NCBI RefSeq assembly: GCF_900163815.1
Contig: NZ_FUKO01000019.1
Location: 62,001-126,000 of the forward strand
Source: Microbacterium esteraromaticum
GTDB lineage: Bacteria; Actinomycetota; Actinomycetes; Actinomycetales; Microbacteriaceae
Direction of reading: 5' to 3'
Length of the DNA: 64,000 bases
Of the stretch, positions 37,277 through 46,044 are shown piece after piece (within the stretch, counting starts at the first letter, position 1; each line of letters opens with the position of its first letter). Under the pieces are notes generated by a model. That model had not been told where the DNA came from, made no database searches, and saw only the letters and a program-made list of their open reading frames with translations. The translations under genes and the position numbers were made by a program.

Positions 37277-38686
37277 TCAACCGTTGATCACCTGCGGAAC
37301 CGCCAGCGACTTCAATCCGTCGACGCCGAACTCGAGTCCATAGCCGGACTTCTTCACGCCGCCGAATGGGATGAGCGGGTGCACGCCGCCGTGCGAGTTG
37401 ATCCACACGGTGCCCGCTTCCAGGCGCGCCGCAACGTCGCGTGCGCGGTCGCGGTCGCCCGACCACACTGAAGCGCCCAGCCCGACATCCAGCGAGTTGG
37501 CCATCGCCACAGCTTCGTCGATGTCGCTGTACCGCACGATCGGCAGAGCCGGGCCGAACTGCTCTTCGACGACCAGCGCGTTATCGGCAGGCAGGTCAGC
37601 GATCAGCGTGGTCGGGTAGAAGTTTCCGGCGGCGTCACGATCGGGCTCCCCGCCGAGCACGACGCGGCCGCCATCGGCCTTCGCCGCCTCGACCAGACGA
37701 TCGACGACATCCCACTGCATCCGGTTCTGCAGCGGACCGAGCACGTTGTTCTCGTCGGTGCCGATGCCCATCGGCATCGCCGATGCGACTCCACGCAGAG
37801 CCTCGACCACCTGGTCGTACACATCGTCGTGCACGTACAGGCGCTTGAGAGCCGCGCAGGTCTGGCCGGTGTTGATGAAGGCACCCCAGAACAGATCCTC
37901 GGCGATTGCAACCGGGTCGACGTCCGGGAGCACGATGCCCGCGTCGTTCCCGCCGAGCTCGAGGGTGAGGCGGGTGATGGTGTCTGCCGAACCCGCGATG
38001 ATCTTCTGGCCGGTGCTGGTCGACCCGGTGAACATGATCTTGCCGAACGCCGGATCGGCGACCATCGCCGCTCCCAGCTCCCCGTCGCCGCAGATCGCCT
38101 GCAGGACGCCTTCCGGCAGCACTTCATTCATCACAGCGATGAGGCCCAGGCCGCTCAGCGGCGTGTGCTCGCTCGGCTTCGCCACGACGGCGTTGCCCAT
38201 GCGCAGAGCCGGCGCGATCTGCCAGATGGCGATCATCATCGGCCAGTTCCACGGTGTGATCGCCGCGACAAGGCCGATCGGACGGTAGTGCAGCTCGGCA
38301 TAGTCGGTGCCGTCATCGACGACGACCTCGACGGGCAGGTCGGTTGCGGCAGTCGCGCGCAGCCAGGCAGCGCACGCACCGACCTCGAAGCGTGCGTTCG
38401 GGCCGTTCAGCGGCTTGCCCTGTTCGCGCGAGAGCAGCAATGCAAGCGGCTCGGCGGCGGCCTCGATGGCATCGGCGACGCGCATGAGCATGTCGCGTCG
38501 TGCCTGGTCGCTCAACGCGGCCCAGCCGGGCTGCGCTTCTTGTGCGGCGGTGATGGCTTCGGTCAGCGCTGCTGCGTCGTGCACGGGTGCGGTGCCGATG
38601 CGCTCGCCGGTCGCCGGGTCGAGCACGTCCCGAGTCGGGCCGTCGCTTGGCATGATCGCTGCGAGCAGCTCGTCGTAGCTGTTCAT
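37277..38686 (-). CDS. NAD(P)-dependent aldehyde dehydrogenase (probable arylacetaldehyde dehydrogenase)
   Basis: 469 residues, ATG 38686. ALDH hallmarks: AAITPWNWPMMIAIWQIAPA, IMFTGSTSTGQKIIAG, catalytic Glu in LELGGNDAGIVL, catalytic Cys in NTGQTCAALKRLYV and VNPF-like FGPALPIVRY. Last gene of an operon with a FeaR-like regulator and a flavin amine oxidase (ATGA overlap with the regulator). In Escherichia coli FeaR controls an amine oxidase and phenylacetaldehyde dehydrogenase (FeaB); by context this enzyme should oxidise the aldehyde released by the amine oxidase. Confidence 0.88.
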   Translation of the reverse strand: MNSYDELLAAIMPSDGPTRDVLDPATGERIGTAPVHDAAALTEAITAAQEAQPGWAALSDQARRDMLMRVADAIEAAAEPLALLLSREQGKPLNGPNARFEVGACAAWLRATAATDLPVEVVVDDGTDYAELHYRPIGLVAAITPWNWPMMIAIWQIAPALRMGNAVVAKPSEHTPLSGLGLIAVMNEVLPEGVLQAICGDGELGAAMVADPAFGKIMFTGSTSTGQKIIAGSADTITRLTLELGGNDAGIVLPDVDPVAIAEDLFWGAFINTGQTCAALKRLYVHDDVYDQVVEALRGVASAMPMGIGTDENNVLGPLQNRMQWDVVDRLVEAAKADGGRVVLGGEPDRDAAGNFYPTTLIADLPADNALVVEEQFGPALPIVRYSDIDEAVAMANSLDVGLGASVWSGDRDRARDVAARLEAGTVWINSHGGVHPLIPFGGVKKSGYGLEFGVDGLKSLAVPQVING

Positions 38687-39663
38687 CGATTTTCTCCTTG
38701 TGTGAGGGTCTGCGGAAAAGTTGAAAGACAAGCGGCGCGCGTCTGGCTGGGCGAGCAGCCGAACTCGGCGCGGTAGGCGCGGCTGAAATGCGCGGCGTCG
38801 GTGAATCCGCACTCGACGGCCACGCTCATCACCGACTGCCGGGTGTGCGTCGGGTCTGCGAGCCTCGCTCGGGCGCGTTCGAGGCGTCGCGTGCGCACCC
38901 GTGTCGCCACGCTCATGCCGTGTTCTCTGAACAGCCCATGCAGCAATCGTGACGAGACGAAATGTGCGGCAGCGATGCGGGCCGGATCGAGGTGCGGAGA
39001 GGAGAGGTGGTCGTCGATGTACTGCAGCGCGGCGGTGAACAACTCGCGGCGCGGGTCATCGGGGCCGGCAGTGATGGCCAGGCGCTCGGCCAGAACTGTC
39101 GCGACCAGGTCGACGGTGTTTCGGGCCAGGCGTGTGCCGGTGCTCCCGGTGACAGCCTCAGGATGCTGCGCGAGTGCGTAGAGGTACGGCAGCAGCAGCG
39201 TCGCCGCACCCCGTTCTTCATGCAGTCCGCTTGCCGTGAGTTCTGCGACGGACGTGGCGGGCAGATCCAGCATCCGCGAGGGGAACATCAGCACGAGCGA
39301 GCGGAAGTCGCCATCGAAGGCCAAAGAATAGGGGCGGGCGGTGTCGTACAGCGTCAGGGCGCCAGGCTGCAGCACGACCTCGCGGTTGCCCTGCACCAGC
39401 AAGCCGTTTCCGGCCAAGTGCAGGCCGACCTTGAAGTAGCCGCCGGGTCGAGCTGCGATAAGCGCGGGAGTGCGTTCGACCATGTGCTCTGCAGCCTCGA
39501 CGACCGACACATGCAGGTCTGTCGAATCGGCATGACGGATGGCGCCGCGAAATCGCGTCTCACGCACAGAGGTCACACGCAACGGGACGAACGACTGGTT
39601 GACCGCAGCTCGGAACTGCGGGAAATCGAGCACCGGGGTTGCGCGGGGGGTCAGGACAGCCAT
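38683..39663 (-). CDS. AraC-family regulator, FeaR-like architecture
   Basis: 326 residues from ATG 39663 (MAVLTPRATPVLDFPQFRAA); an ATG at 39687 that would overlap the amine oxidase is possible. N-terminal AraC_binding_2/cupin-like domain (GGYFKVGLHLAGNGLLVQGN, LQPGALTLYDTARPYSLAF), C-terminal AraC HTH pair (AAHFVSSRLLHGLFREHGMS, SVMSVAVECGFTDAAHFSRA). Embedded between amine oxidase and aldehyde dehydrogenase genes, so a likely aldehyde- or amine-responsive activator of the operon. Confidence 0.87.
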   Translation of the reverse strand: MAVLTPRATPVLDFPQFRAAVNQSFVPLRVTSVRETRFRGAIRHADSTDLHVSVVEAAEHMVERTPALIAARPGGYFKVGLHLAGNGLLVQGNREVVLQPGALTLYDTARPYSLAFDGDFRSLVLMFPSRMLDLPATSVAELTASGLHEERGAATLLLPYLYALAQHPEAVTGSTGTRLARNTVDLVATVLAERLAITAGPDDPRRELFTAALQYIDDHLSSPHLDPARIAAAHFVSSRLLHGLFREHGMSVATRVRTRRLERARARLADPTHTRQSVMSVAVECGFTDAAHFSRAYRAEFGCSPSQTRAACLSTFPQTLTQGENR

Positions 39664-39667
39664 GGCG

Positions 39668-41002
39668 TCACCGTGCCCGCAGCTCATTGATCAGACCGCG
39701 TGCGGTGGTGATGCCGGTTTCGATGGCGCCGTCGACGACAACGCCGTTCCACCCCGTTGCCCAGTCGGCTCCGGCGAAGCGAAGCCGAGTGTCTGTGCCG
39801 CGGAAGAGGCTCCAGCCCTCGAGGAACTGTCCGGAACGTGGTGTCGCCCAGGTCTGGCCGGACCAGCGGTCCGCCGCCCAGTCGTGGCCGGTGCACTCGA
39901 GCACTTCGAGGTCGGGCCGCCAGCGGTTCAGGAGCTCCTGCACTTGAGTCTTGTCATCGAGATCGATGGCGGTGTGATCGGGGCCGAAGCCGACCATGAT
40001 CGTCGTGTCGTCCTCGAGGAAGTACTCGCTCCGAACCAGCGCGAGAGGGTTGCCCGTGGGGGCGTACGCGATCAGTGAGTGGTGTCCGCGGATCTTGATC
40101 CAGATCTTGAAGCCGGTGCAGTTGAAGCCCTTCTCCACCACCGACTGCGCAGGCGCCGGCAGCGCGGGGCTGAACTCGATCGAGCCGAGGGCACCCAGCG
40201 GAGCGGTGACGATCACGGCATCCGATTCGACGACGGTTCCGTCCGCAAGCGTGACTCGCGCGCCGTCGGAGTCGTGCTCGACGGCGCTGACTGGCGTAGA
40301 GAGCTGGACGGGCGCGCGGAGATCCGCAGCGATCCCCTCATAGATTCCGCGCATGCCGTTCTCGAGCTTGAACCGGAGCGTCTGCTCGTCGAGCAACGAC
40401 AGTCGATGGTCGCTCAGTGAGGCCCAGTGCTTGGCCATCAGTGGAGAGGCCGTGCGGGTGTAGCCGTTGTACCCTGCCGACCAGTAGGCATCGGCGAGGT
40501 CGATTTCCTCTTGGCTGAACGAGCCATCGCGCAGAACGTCGAGTACACCGCCCTTGTCGGCCGCCCGGAACCGCTCGACGAGTGCGGAGTCATCACCGTC
40601 GAGGATGTGCAGCGGGTCGTGCGGGAACGGGAAGAAGTCGCGGGAGTCCTCGAAGATGCGCTCTTGCGGGCGAATGAGCTTCTCGTCGAGATCAGCCTCG
40701 CTGCCGTGGTGGACCTCGCCGCCGCTGAGCCAGTACGCATCGTCGGCGACGGGGCTCGAGTAGATGCGCTGACCGTACCGGGTGATCTCGGTCCAGATGA
40801 ACGGCTGCATCCAGTGCACCCAGGTGGCCCCCATCTCGAGGGTGTGGCCGAGACGGTCCTCGGTCCACGCGCGGCCTCCGATGCGATCGCGCGCTTCGTA
40901 GATGGTCACGTCGATGCCGCTCGCTTCGAGCTCGCGCGCTGCGACGAGCCCGGAGAAGCCTGCTCCGACGATGGTCACTCGTGGTCTGGTCGAGTCATGC
41001 AT
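39668..41002 (-). CDS. Flavin-dependent monoamine oxidase
   Basis: Oxidises primary amines to aldehydes with release of ammonia and H2O2. 444 residues from ATG 41002 (MHDSTRPRVTIVGAGFSGLV) with AAAGGCGG upstream. FAD dinucleotide fold VTIVGAGFSGLVAAREL, the second GG motif EARDRIGGRAWTEDRLG, ATWVHWMQPF, and C-terminal FAD contact RFAGADWATGWNGVVVDGAI. Residues match the amine oxidase (MAO/putrescine/tyramine oxidase) family. First catalytic step of the operon; downstream of a perfect TetR-type operator. Confidence 0.9.
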   Translation of the reverse strand: MHDSTRPRVTIVGAGFSGLVAARELEASGIDVTIYEARDRIGGRAWTEDRLGHTLEMGATWVHWMQPFIWTEITRYGQRIYSSPVADDAYWLSGGEVHHGSEADLDEKLIRPQERIFEDSRDFFPFPHDPLHILDGDDSALVERFRAADKGGVLDVLRDGSFSQEEIDLADAYWSAGYNGYTRTASPLMAKHWASLSDHRLSLLDEQTLRFKLENGMRGIYEGIAADLRAPVQLSTPVSAVEHDSDGARVTLADGTVVESDAVIVTAPLGALGSIEFSPALPAPAQSVVEKGFNCTGFKIWIKIRGHHSLIAYAPTGNPLALVRSEYFLEDDTTIMVGFGPDHTAIDLDDKTQVQELLNRWRPDLEVLECTGHDWAADRWSGQTWATPRSGQFLEGWSLFRGTDTRLRFAGADWATGWNGVVVDGAIETGITTARGLINELRAR

Positions 41003-41044
41003 GGACAGCCGCCTTTGGTCGTGTTCCAAGTGGCCACGAGCGTA

Positions 41045-41066
41045 TGACTATCCAAATGGATAGTCA
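41045..41066. promoter_or_regulatory. Perfect TetR-type operator upstream of the amine oxidase
   Basis: TGACTATCCA-AA-TGGATAGTCA: 10-bp arms with a 2-bp centre, no mismatch. It overlaps the tetR stop codon and lies 43 bp upstream of the amine oxidase ATG. No other perfect palindrome of this size is seen nearby, and the adjacent TetR regulator is the obvious ligand. Confidence 0.85.
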
Positions 41067-41612
41067 AGCGGGATGCGAGGCTTCGCGCACGAGACGACGG
41101 ATGCGCGTGAGCACGCGATCGATGTCGTCGCCGCCGCCGAGCGTCAACTGCTTCAGGACGATTCCATCGAGGGCGAACCAGATCGCCTGCATGAGTTCTT
41201 CGTCCTCGACGCCCAAGCGCCGCAGCCGCTCGTACGTCGCGTCGCGGTACGTCTCGTAGTAGCGCTCGACGTGGGGTCGCAGCTCTGGCCGCCGGCGTGA
41301 TTCGAGCAGCAGCTCGTACTGGAACGCCTGCACATCGGTGCTGCGCGAGGCTATGGACTCGAGACCGGAGGCGAAGTCGTCAGCGTCTTCGATGTCGTCG
41401 TGCATGCTCGATTCGCGCAGGCTGTCCTCGATAGCGAACTCCAGCGCAGCGGCGATCAGCTGATCGCGGGTACCGAAATGATGTCGGACCAGCCCGTGCG
41501 ACACTCCGGCGCGACCCGCCACCGCGCGGTAGGTGAGGGCACGCAGCCCCTCATTGGCGACGATGGCGATGGTGGCCTGCAGCAGCGCTTCGCGGCCCGG
41601 TGAGCTGGTCAT
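41064..41612 (-). CDS. TetR-family transcriptional repressor
   Basis: 182 residues (MTSSPGREALLQATIAIVAN). HTH: LRALTYRAVAGRAGVSHGLV followed by RHHFGTRDQLIAAAL. C-terminal domain resembles BetI-type TetR_C (FQYELLLESRRRPELRPHVE). Directly upstream of the amine oxidase operon and divergent from the permease at 41788; likely represses both, through the palindrome at 41045. Confidence 0.9.
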   Translation of the reverse strand: MTSSPGREALLQATIAIVANEGLRALTYRAVAGRAGVSHGLVRHHFGTRDQLIAAALEFAIEDSLRESSMHDDIEDADDFASGLESIASRSTDVQAFQYELLLESRRRPELRPHVERYYETYRDATYERLRRLGVEDEELMQAIWFALDGIVLKQLTLGGGDDIDRVLTRIRRLVREASHPA

Positions 41613-41787
41613 TCGAGTAGGTTACGCGGCGCTGCGCACCTGGCTCGCCGGCGACGCCGCTGACACGCGCTGGTGACGGGCTGTGCGCTGTTCGTCAAGC
41701 ACTGTGCATGATCCGACAACTCTGGTTCGCGACTGGCGAGCATGATGGTCAGCACCCGGCATGCACTCTACGACCATTGGAGTTCCT

Positions 41788-43281
41788 ATGAGCGCCACCA
41801 CCGACCCATCCGTCGGCACCCGCAAGAAGCTCGGTGTCGCATCGATCACGGTGATGATCATCGCGGCATCGGCGCCGCTGACTGTCATCGCTGGCGGTGC
41901 GACCACCGCGTTCTCCGTCACCGGCTCCGACGCTGTCCCGATTGGATACGTCGTATTGGCGCTCGCGCTGGCGATCTTCGCCGTCGGCTACGCAGCGATG
42001 AGCAGGTTCGTCACGAACGCGGGAGCCTTCTACGCCTATGCCGCGCAGGGCCTGGGTCGGCCCTTCGGCGTCGGTGCTTCATTGATCGCTCTCGTCGCGT
42101 ACAACTGCATGCAGGTCGGAATCTACGGCATGTTCGGTTTTCAAGTTTCGATGCTGCTGACCGAGAAGCTCGGCTGGGATGTGCCCTGGTGGGTGCCGGT
42201 TCTGGTCTGCATCGCCATCGTCGGCGTCATGGGGGTGAATCGAGTCGATCTCTCGGCGAAAGTGCTGGGTGTCATCGTGCTCCTCGAGTTCGCCGTCGTG
42301 CTCATCTTCGACATCACGGCGTTCGCGAACCCTGCCGAGGGGTTCACCGCGCAGCCGATCTCACCTGCAGCTCTGTTCACCCCCGGAATCGGTGCGGTCC
42401 TCGTGTTCGGGATCGCGGCCTTCATGGGATTCGAATCCGGGGCGATCTACGGCGAAGAGGCGAAGGATCCCAAGCGCACCGTCGCCCGCGCGACCTTCAG
42501 CGCTGTGCTCATCATCGGCGCTTTCTACGCGCTCTCATCGTGGGCTCTGGCTCTTGCGATCGGCACGGAGAAGATCACCGGTGGCGGCATCACCCCCGAC
42601 GAAGCCGGCCCGCCGCTGTTCTTCGACTTCATCGCACAGCGCATCGGCGTGCTATTTGTCGACATCACCTCGCTGCTGTTCATCACCAGCCTGTTCGCCG
42701 CGCTGGTCGCGTTTCACAACGCCGTCGCGCGTTACATCTTCTCCCTCGCCCGTGAACAGGTGCTTCCGCGTCAGCTCTCGGCAGTGCGCAACGATCACGG
42801 AGCTCCATGGGCGGGATCTCTCACTCAGACCGTTCTGGCCGCGGTCGTCATCGCGCTGTTCGCCATCGCGGGGGCGGGGTCCGAGTTGGGTCCGCTGTTC
42901 CCCGTCGTCACCCTCTTCTCATGGCTGACCAACACCGGAGCGCTGGGGCTCGTGCTGCTGATGGTGGTCGTCGCCGTGGCTGTGATCGGCTTCTTCCGTC
43001 GTGATGCACGCGGGGTGGGAATCGGCTCCAGGCTCATCGCGCCGCTGGTTTCGGTCGTCGTGCTGCTGCTGGTGTTCGTACTGATCCTGGCGAACTTCAA
43101 CGTGCTGCTGGATCAGGCTGAGCCCGATCTGACGACCTTCGTCCTGCCGGCTCTGGTCATCGTGCCCGGCTTCATCGGAGTGGCCTGGGGTGTATGGCTC
43201 CGCCGTGCGAAGCCTGCCGTATACGCCCGGATCGGACACGGGGCAGAGCATCCGATCGAGGCCCCCGTCACGACGCGCTGA
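41788..43281 (+). CDS. APC-superfamily amino acid/amine permease
   Basis: 497 residues from ATG 41788 (MSATTDPSVGTRKKLGVASI), TTGGAG upstream; an upstream ATG at 41761 is less well placed. Twelve membrane helices; family sequence AFYAYAAQGLGRPFGVGASL, GFESGAIYGEEAKDPKRTVA, and ITSLFAALVAFHNAVARYIF. Divergent from TetR and the amine oxidase operon, so a plausible importer of the amine (tyramine, phenylethylamine or a polyamine). Confidence 0.9.
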   Translation: MSATTDPSVGTRKKLGVASITVMIIAASAPLTVIAGGATTAFSVTGSDAVPIGYVVLALALAIFAVGYAAMSRFVTNAGAFYAYAAQGLGRPFGVGASLIALVAYNCMQVGIYGMFGFQVSMLLTEKLGWDVPWWVPVLVCIAIVGVMGVNRVDLSAKVLGVIVLLEFAVVLIFDITAFANPAEGFTAQPISPAALFTPGIGAVLVFGIAAFMGFESGAIYGEEAKDPKRTVARATFSAVLIIGAFYALSSWALALAIGTEKITGGGITPDEAGPPLFFDFIAQRIGVLFVDITSLLFITSLFAALVAFHNAVARYIFSLAREQVLPRQLSAVRNDHGAPWAGSLTQTVLAAVVIALFAIAGAGSELGPLFPVVTLFSWLTNTGALGLVLLMVVVAVAVIGFFRRDARGVGIGSRLIAPLVSVVVLLLVFVLILANFNVLLDQAEPDLTTFVLPALVIVPGFIGVAWGVWLRRAKPAVYARIGHGAEHPIEAPVTTR

Positions 43282-43320
43282 TCATCGACCGAGGCTCCGT
43301 CTACCGGGCGGGGCCTCGAC

Positions 43321-44010
43321 TCAGCCGCCGAGGGCCTCGCGGATCGCCGCGGCCGAATGCAGGAGACGCTGGGCGATCTCGGCATCCGGCACGGGCGACG
43401 CCACACGGATGACCGCGAGAGCCGCTGGGCGCCGACCGCGCAAGGCGAGTGGCACGGCCACCGACTGCACGGTCGGGATCACTTCGTCGTGGCTGGTGGC
43501 GTAACCGCGCCGCCGCACTTCGGCCACCTCGTCGGCGAGGCGCGACGGAGCGTGCGTCGGCCATTGCTCCGTGGGCATCAGCGAGAGGATGGCCTTGCCG
43601 GGGGCTCCCACCGTGACCGGATGCCGTGCGCCTGGGCGCTGCGCGACATTCGCGATGGTGTGCCGCGGTTCGACACTGCTGAGCGTGATGCATTCGTCTG
43701 CGTCGAGAACCGCCAGGAATGTCGTCAGAGCAAGTTCATTCGCCACGGCAGTGAGTTCGGGGAGGGCTGCTGCCTGCAGGTCGTGGGCTACCCCGGCCGC
43801 GAGCGCCGCCATGCGCGGGCCGAGCGCGACCAGCCCATTCGCTTCGCGTACGGCGAGACGGTGGTCCTCGAGGGTGCGCAGCAGTCGGTAGGCGATCGAC
43901 CGGTGCACCTCGAGGCGGGCGGCGATCTCGTCGATCGTCAGCGGTTCGTCGGCGAGGATCTCCAGAATGCGGATGCCGCGGCTGAGGGTCTGTGAGGCGG
44001 GTACCGACAT
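43321..44010 (-). CDS. IclR-family transcriptional regulator
   Basis: 229 residues from ATG 44010 (MSVPASQTLSRGIRILEILA). Winged HTH LTIDEIAARLEVHRSIAYRL, then the IclR effector domain (VGAPGKAILSLMPTEQWPTH, RRRGYATSHDEVIPTVQSVA, VPLALRGRRPAALAVIRVAS). Divergent from the flavin monooxygenase gene; operator candidates lie in the shared spacer. Confidence 0.92.
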   Translation of the reverse strand: MSVPASQTLSRGIRILEILADEPLTIDEIAARLEVHRSIAYRLLRTLEDHRLAVREANGLVALGPRMAALAAGVAHDLQAAALPELTAVANELALTTFLAVLDADECITLSSVEPRHTIANVAQRPGARHPVTVGAPGKAILSLMPTEQWPTHAPSRLADEVAEVRRRGYATSHDEVIPTVQSVAVPLALRGRRPAALAVIRVASPVPDAEIAQRLLHSAAAIREALGG

Positions 44011-44047
44011 GCGTGCTCCTCGATGCTCCTTGTGAGTATGGCTCAGG

Positions 44048-44057
44048 TCGTATACGA
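44048..44057. promoter_or_regulatory. Palindrome TCGTATACGA
   Basis: Perfect 10-bp palindrome in the IclR/monooxygenase spacer, nearly the same core as ATCGTATATGAT in the hpa promoter region at 35732. It may tie this gene pair to the hpa GntR regulator. Confidence 0.45.
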
Positions 44058-44060
44058 TCT

Positions 44061-44096
44061 GTTCAATAGTAGAACACAGCGTTCGATTATAGAACA
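44061..44096. promoter_or_regulatory. Two tandem IclR-type operators
   Basis: GTTCAATAGTAGAACA (44061-44076) and GTTCGATTATAGAACA (44081-44096) share GTTC-N7-GAACA, each an inverted repeat, 20 bp start to start. They lie between the divergent iclR and monooxygenase genes. Confidence 0.75.
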
Positions 44097-44140
44097 ACTG
44101 TTTCGACTCCCGCTTGACGATGACGTCCCGGAAGGACCCG

Positions 44141-45997
44141 ATGATGCAGTTCCACCACCACGGCTACGTGTCCCAGGACCCGCGGGTGCTTCCCGCAGAG
44201 GGAATCGGAAGCGACCGTTCTGTCGATCTGCCCGACGAGATCGACGTCCTGATCGTCGGGTCGGGCCCGGCCGGCATGCTGCTCGCCGCCCAGATGTCGC
44301 AGTATCCGGGGGTGAACACTCGCATCATCGAGAAGCGCGAGGGTCGGCTCGTGCTGGGCCAGGCCGACGGCATTCAGCCGCGCAGCGTCGAGACCTTCCA
44401 GGCGTTCGGATTCGCCCCGCGGATCATCGCCGAGGCGTACAACATCGGCTGGATGAACTTCTGGGGTCCCGATCCCGACAACGTCAACAACATCATCCGC
44501 ACCGCGCGCACCGCCGACTACGCCTACGACATCTGCGAGTTCCCGCACCTGATCGTGAACCAGGCGCGCGTGCTCGACTACTTCGCGGAGGCCGCTCTGA
44601 ACGGCCCAGGGCGCATCGTCCCGGACTACGGGGTGGAGTTCCTCGGGCTCACCGTGCATGACGAGGGCGAGTATCCGGTCGAGGTGCGGGTGCGCGACTC
44701 ATCCGGTGAGCGCACGGTGCGCGCGAAGTACGTGGCCGGCTGCGACGGTGCGCGCAGCGGTGTGCGCGAGGCCATCGGCCGCAAGCACGTCGGCGGCAAG
44801 TCGGCGCATGCATGGGGCGTCATGGACGTGCTCGTCAACACCGACTTTCCGGACTGGCGAACCAAATGCGCGATCAACGCCGAGGCGGGGAACATTCTGC
44901 ACATCCCTCGCGAGGGCGGGTATCTCAGCCGGATGTACATCGATCTCGGGGCGGTCGCCGATGACGACGACCACCGGGTTCGGCAGACGCCGATCGAGGA
45001 GATCATCCGCCGGGCGAACGAGATCATGCACCCGTATTCGATCGATGTGAAGAACGTGGCCTGGCACAGCGTCTACGAGGTCGGCCACCGGGTCACCGAC
45101 GGCTTCGATGACGTGATCGACGGGTCGGGGCGCACGCCGCGCGTGTTCCTCACCGGTGATGCTTGTCACACGCACAGTGCGAAGGCCGGGCAGGGCATGA
45201 ACGTGTCGATGCAGGATGGCTTCAACCTCGGCTGGAAGCTCGGCTCGGTGCTCACCGGTCGCAGTTCTGAGGCTCTGCTGGCGACTTACGGCGCGGAGCG
45301 CAAGCCGGTGGCGCAGCAGCTCATCGACTTCGACCGGGAGTGGTCGAGCCTGATGGCGCGCAAGCCGGAGGAGATCTCGGACCCGCAGGAACTCGCCACG
45401 TATTATCTGGCGACGGCTGAGTTCCCCTCGGGCTTCATGACGCAGTACACGTCGTCGATGATCACCGGCACGGACGCGCACCAGGCGCTGGCTGTCGGCT
45501 TCCCGCTGGGCAAAAGGTTCAAATCAGCTGAGGTTATTCGCATCTGCGACGGCAATGTTATCCACCTCGGACACCATGCCAAGGCAGATGGCCGCTGGCG
45601 CGTCTACGCCTTCGGTGATCGCGATGGGTCAGCACTCGACGCGTGGGCAGCGCGGGCCGCGGACGTGTTCGCGCGGTTCACGCCGGCGGATGCCGATGTC
45701 GACGCGGTCTTCGATGTGAAGGCGATCTACCAGCAGCCGTTCGAGGAGTGCGAAGTCACATCGGTGCCCGAGCTGTTCCAGCCGAAGACCGGGCCTTTCG
45801 GGTTGACCGATTGGGAGAAGGCGTACTCGGCGGGGCCCAGCAAATGGACCGAGACCGACATCTTCGAGGCGCGTGAGCTGTCGCGTGACGGCGTCGTCAT
45901 CGTGGTCCGCCCGGATCAGTACGTGGCGGGGATCTTCCCGCTGGATGCCGTCGACGAGCTCGGGGACTTCCTCGCGAGCGCGCTGCTGCCGGCCTGA
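44141..45997 (+). CDS. FAD-dependent aromatic monooxygenase (phenol / 3-hydroxybenzoate hydroxylase type)
   Basis: 618 residues from ATG 44141 (MMQFHHHGYVSQDPRV), GGAAGGA upstream; the adjacent ATG 44144 is equally possible. Group A flavin hydroxylase: VLIVGSGPAGMLLAAQM, GCDGARSGVREAIG (DG motif), FLTGDACHTHSAKAGQGMNV (GD motif), and a C-terminal thioredoxin-like domain typical of phenol 2-monooxygenase and 3-hydroxybenzoate 4-monooxygenase. The N-terminus resembles the latter class. It makes a catechol from a hydroxyaromatic; substrate not fixed. It is the only aromatic hydroxylase between the hpa and paa loci, so it might supply a dihydroxy compound. Confidence 0.9.
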   Translation: MMQFHHHGYVSQDPRVLPAEGIGSDRSVDLPDEIDVLIVGSGPAGMLLAAQMSQYPGVNTRIIEKREGRLVLGQADGIQPRSVETFQAFGFAPRIIAEAYNIGWMNFWGPDPDNVNNIIRTARTADYAYDICEFPHLIVNQARVLDYFAEAALNGPGRIVPDYGVEFLGLTVHDEGEYPVEVRVRDSSGERTVRAKYVAGCDGARSGVREAIGRKHVGGKSAHAWGVMDVLVNTDFPDWRTKCAINAEAGNILHIPREGGYLSRMYIDLGAVADDDDHRVRQTPIEEIIRRANEIMHPYSIDVKNVAWHSVYEVGHRVTDGFDDVIDGSGRTPRVFLTGDACHTHSAKAGQGMNVSMQDGFNLGWKLGSVLTGRSSEALLATYGAERKPVAQQLIDFDREWSSLMARKPEEISDPQELATYYLATAEFPSGFMTQYTSSMITGTDAHQALAVGFPLGKRFKSAEVIRICDGNVIHLGHHAKADGRWRVYAFGDRDGSALDAWAARAADVFARFTPADADVDAVFDVKAIYQQPFEECEVTSVPELFQPKTGPFGLTDWEKAYSAGPSKWTETDIFEARELSRDGVVIVVRPDQYVAGIFPLDAVDELGDFLASALLPA

Positions 45998-46044
45998 TCG
46001 GCATGCCGCCGCCGGACTGGCCGTAGTGCGGCTGTCGGCACGGA

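Noticed and set aside
43290..43320. Hairpin-like CGAGGC...GGCCTCG between the permease and iclR genes as a terminator
   Set aside because: Short stem with a large loop and no T run; too weak to list as a terminator.
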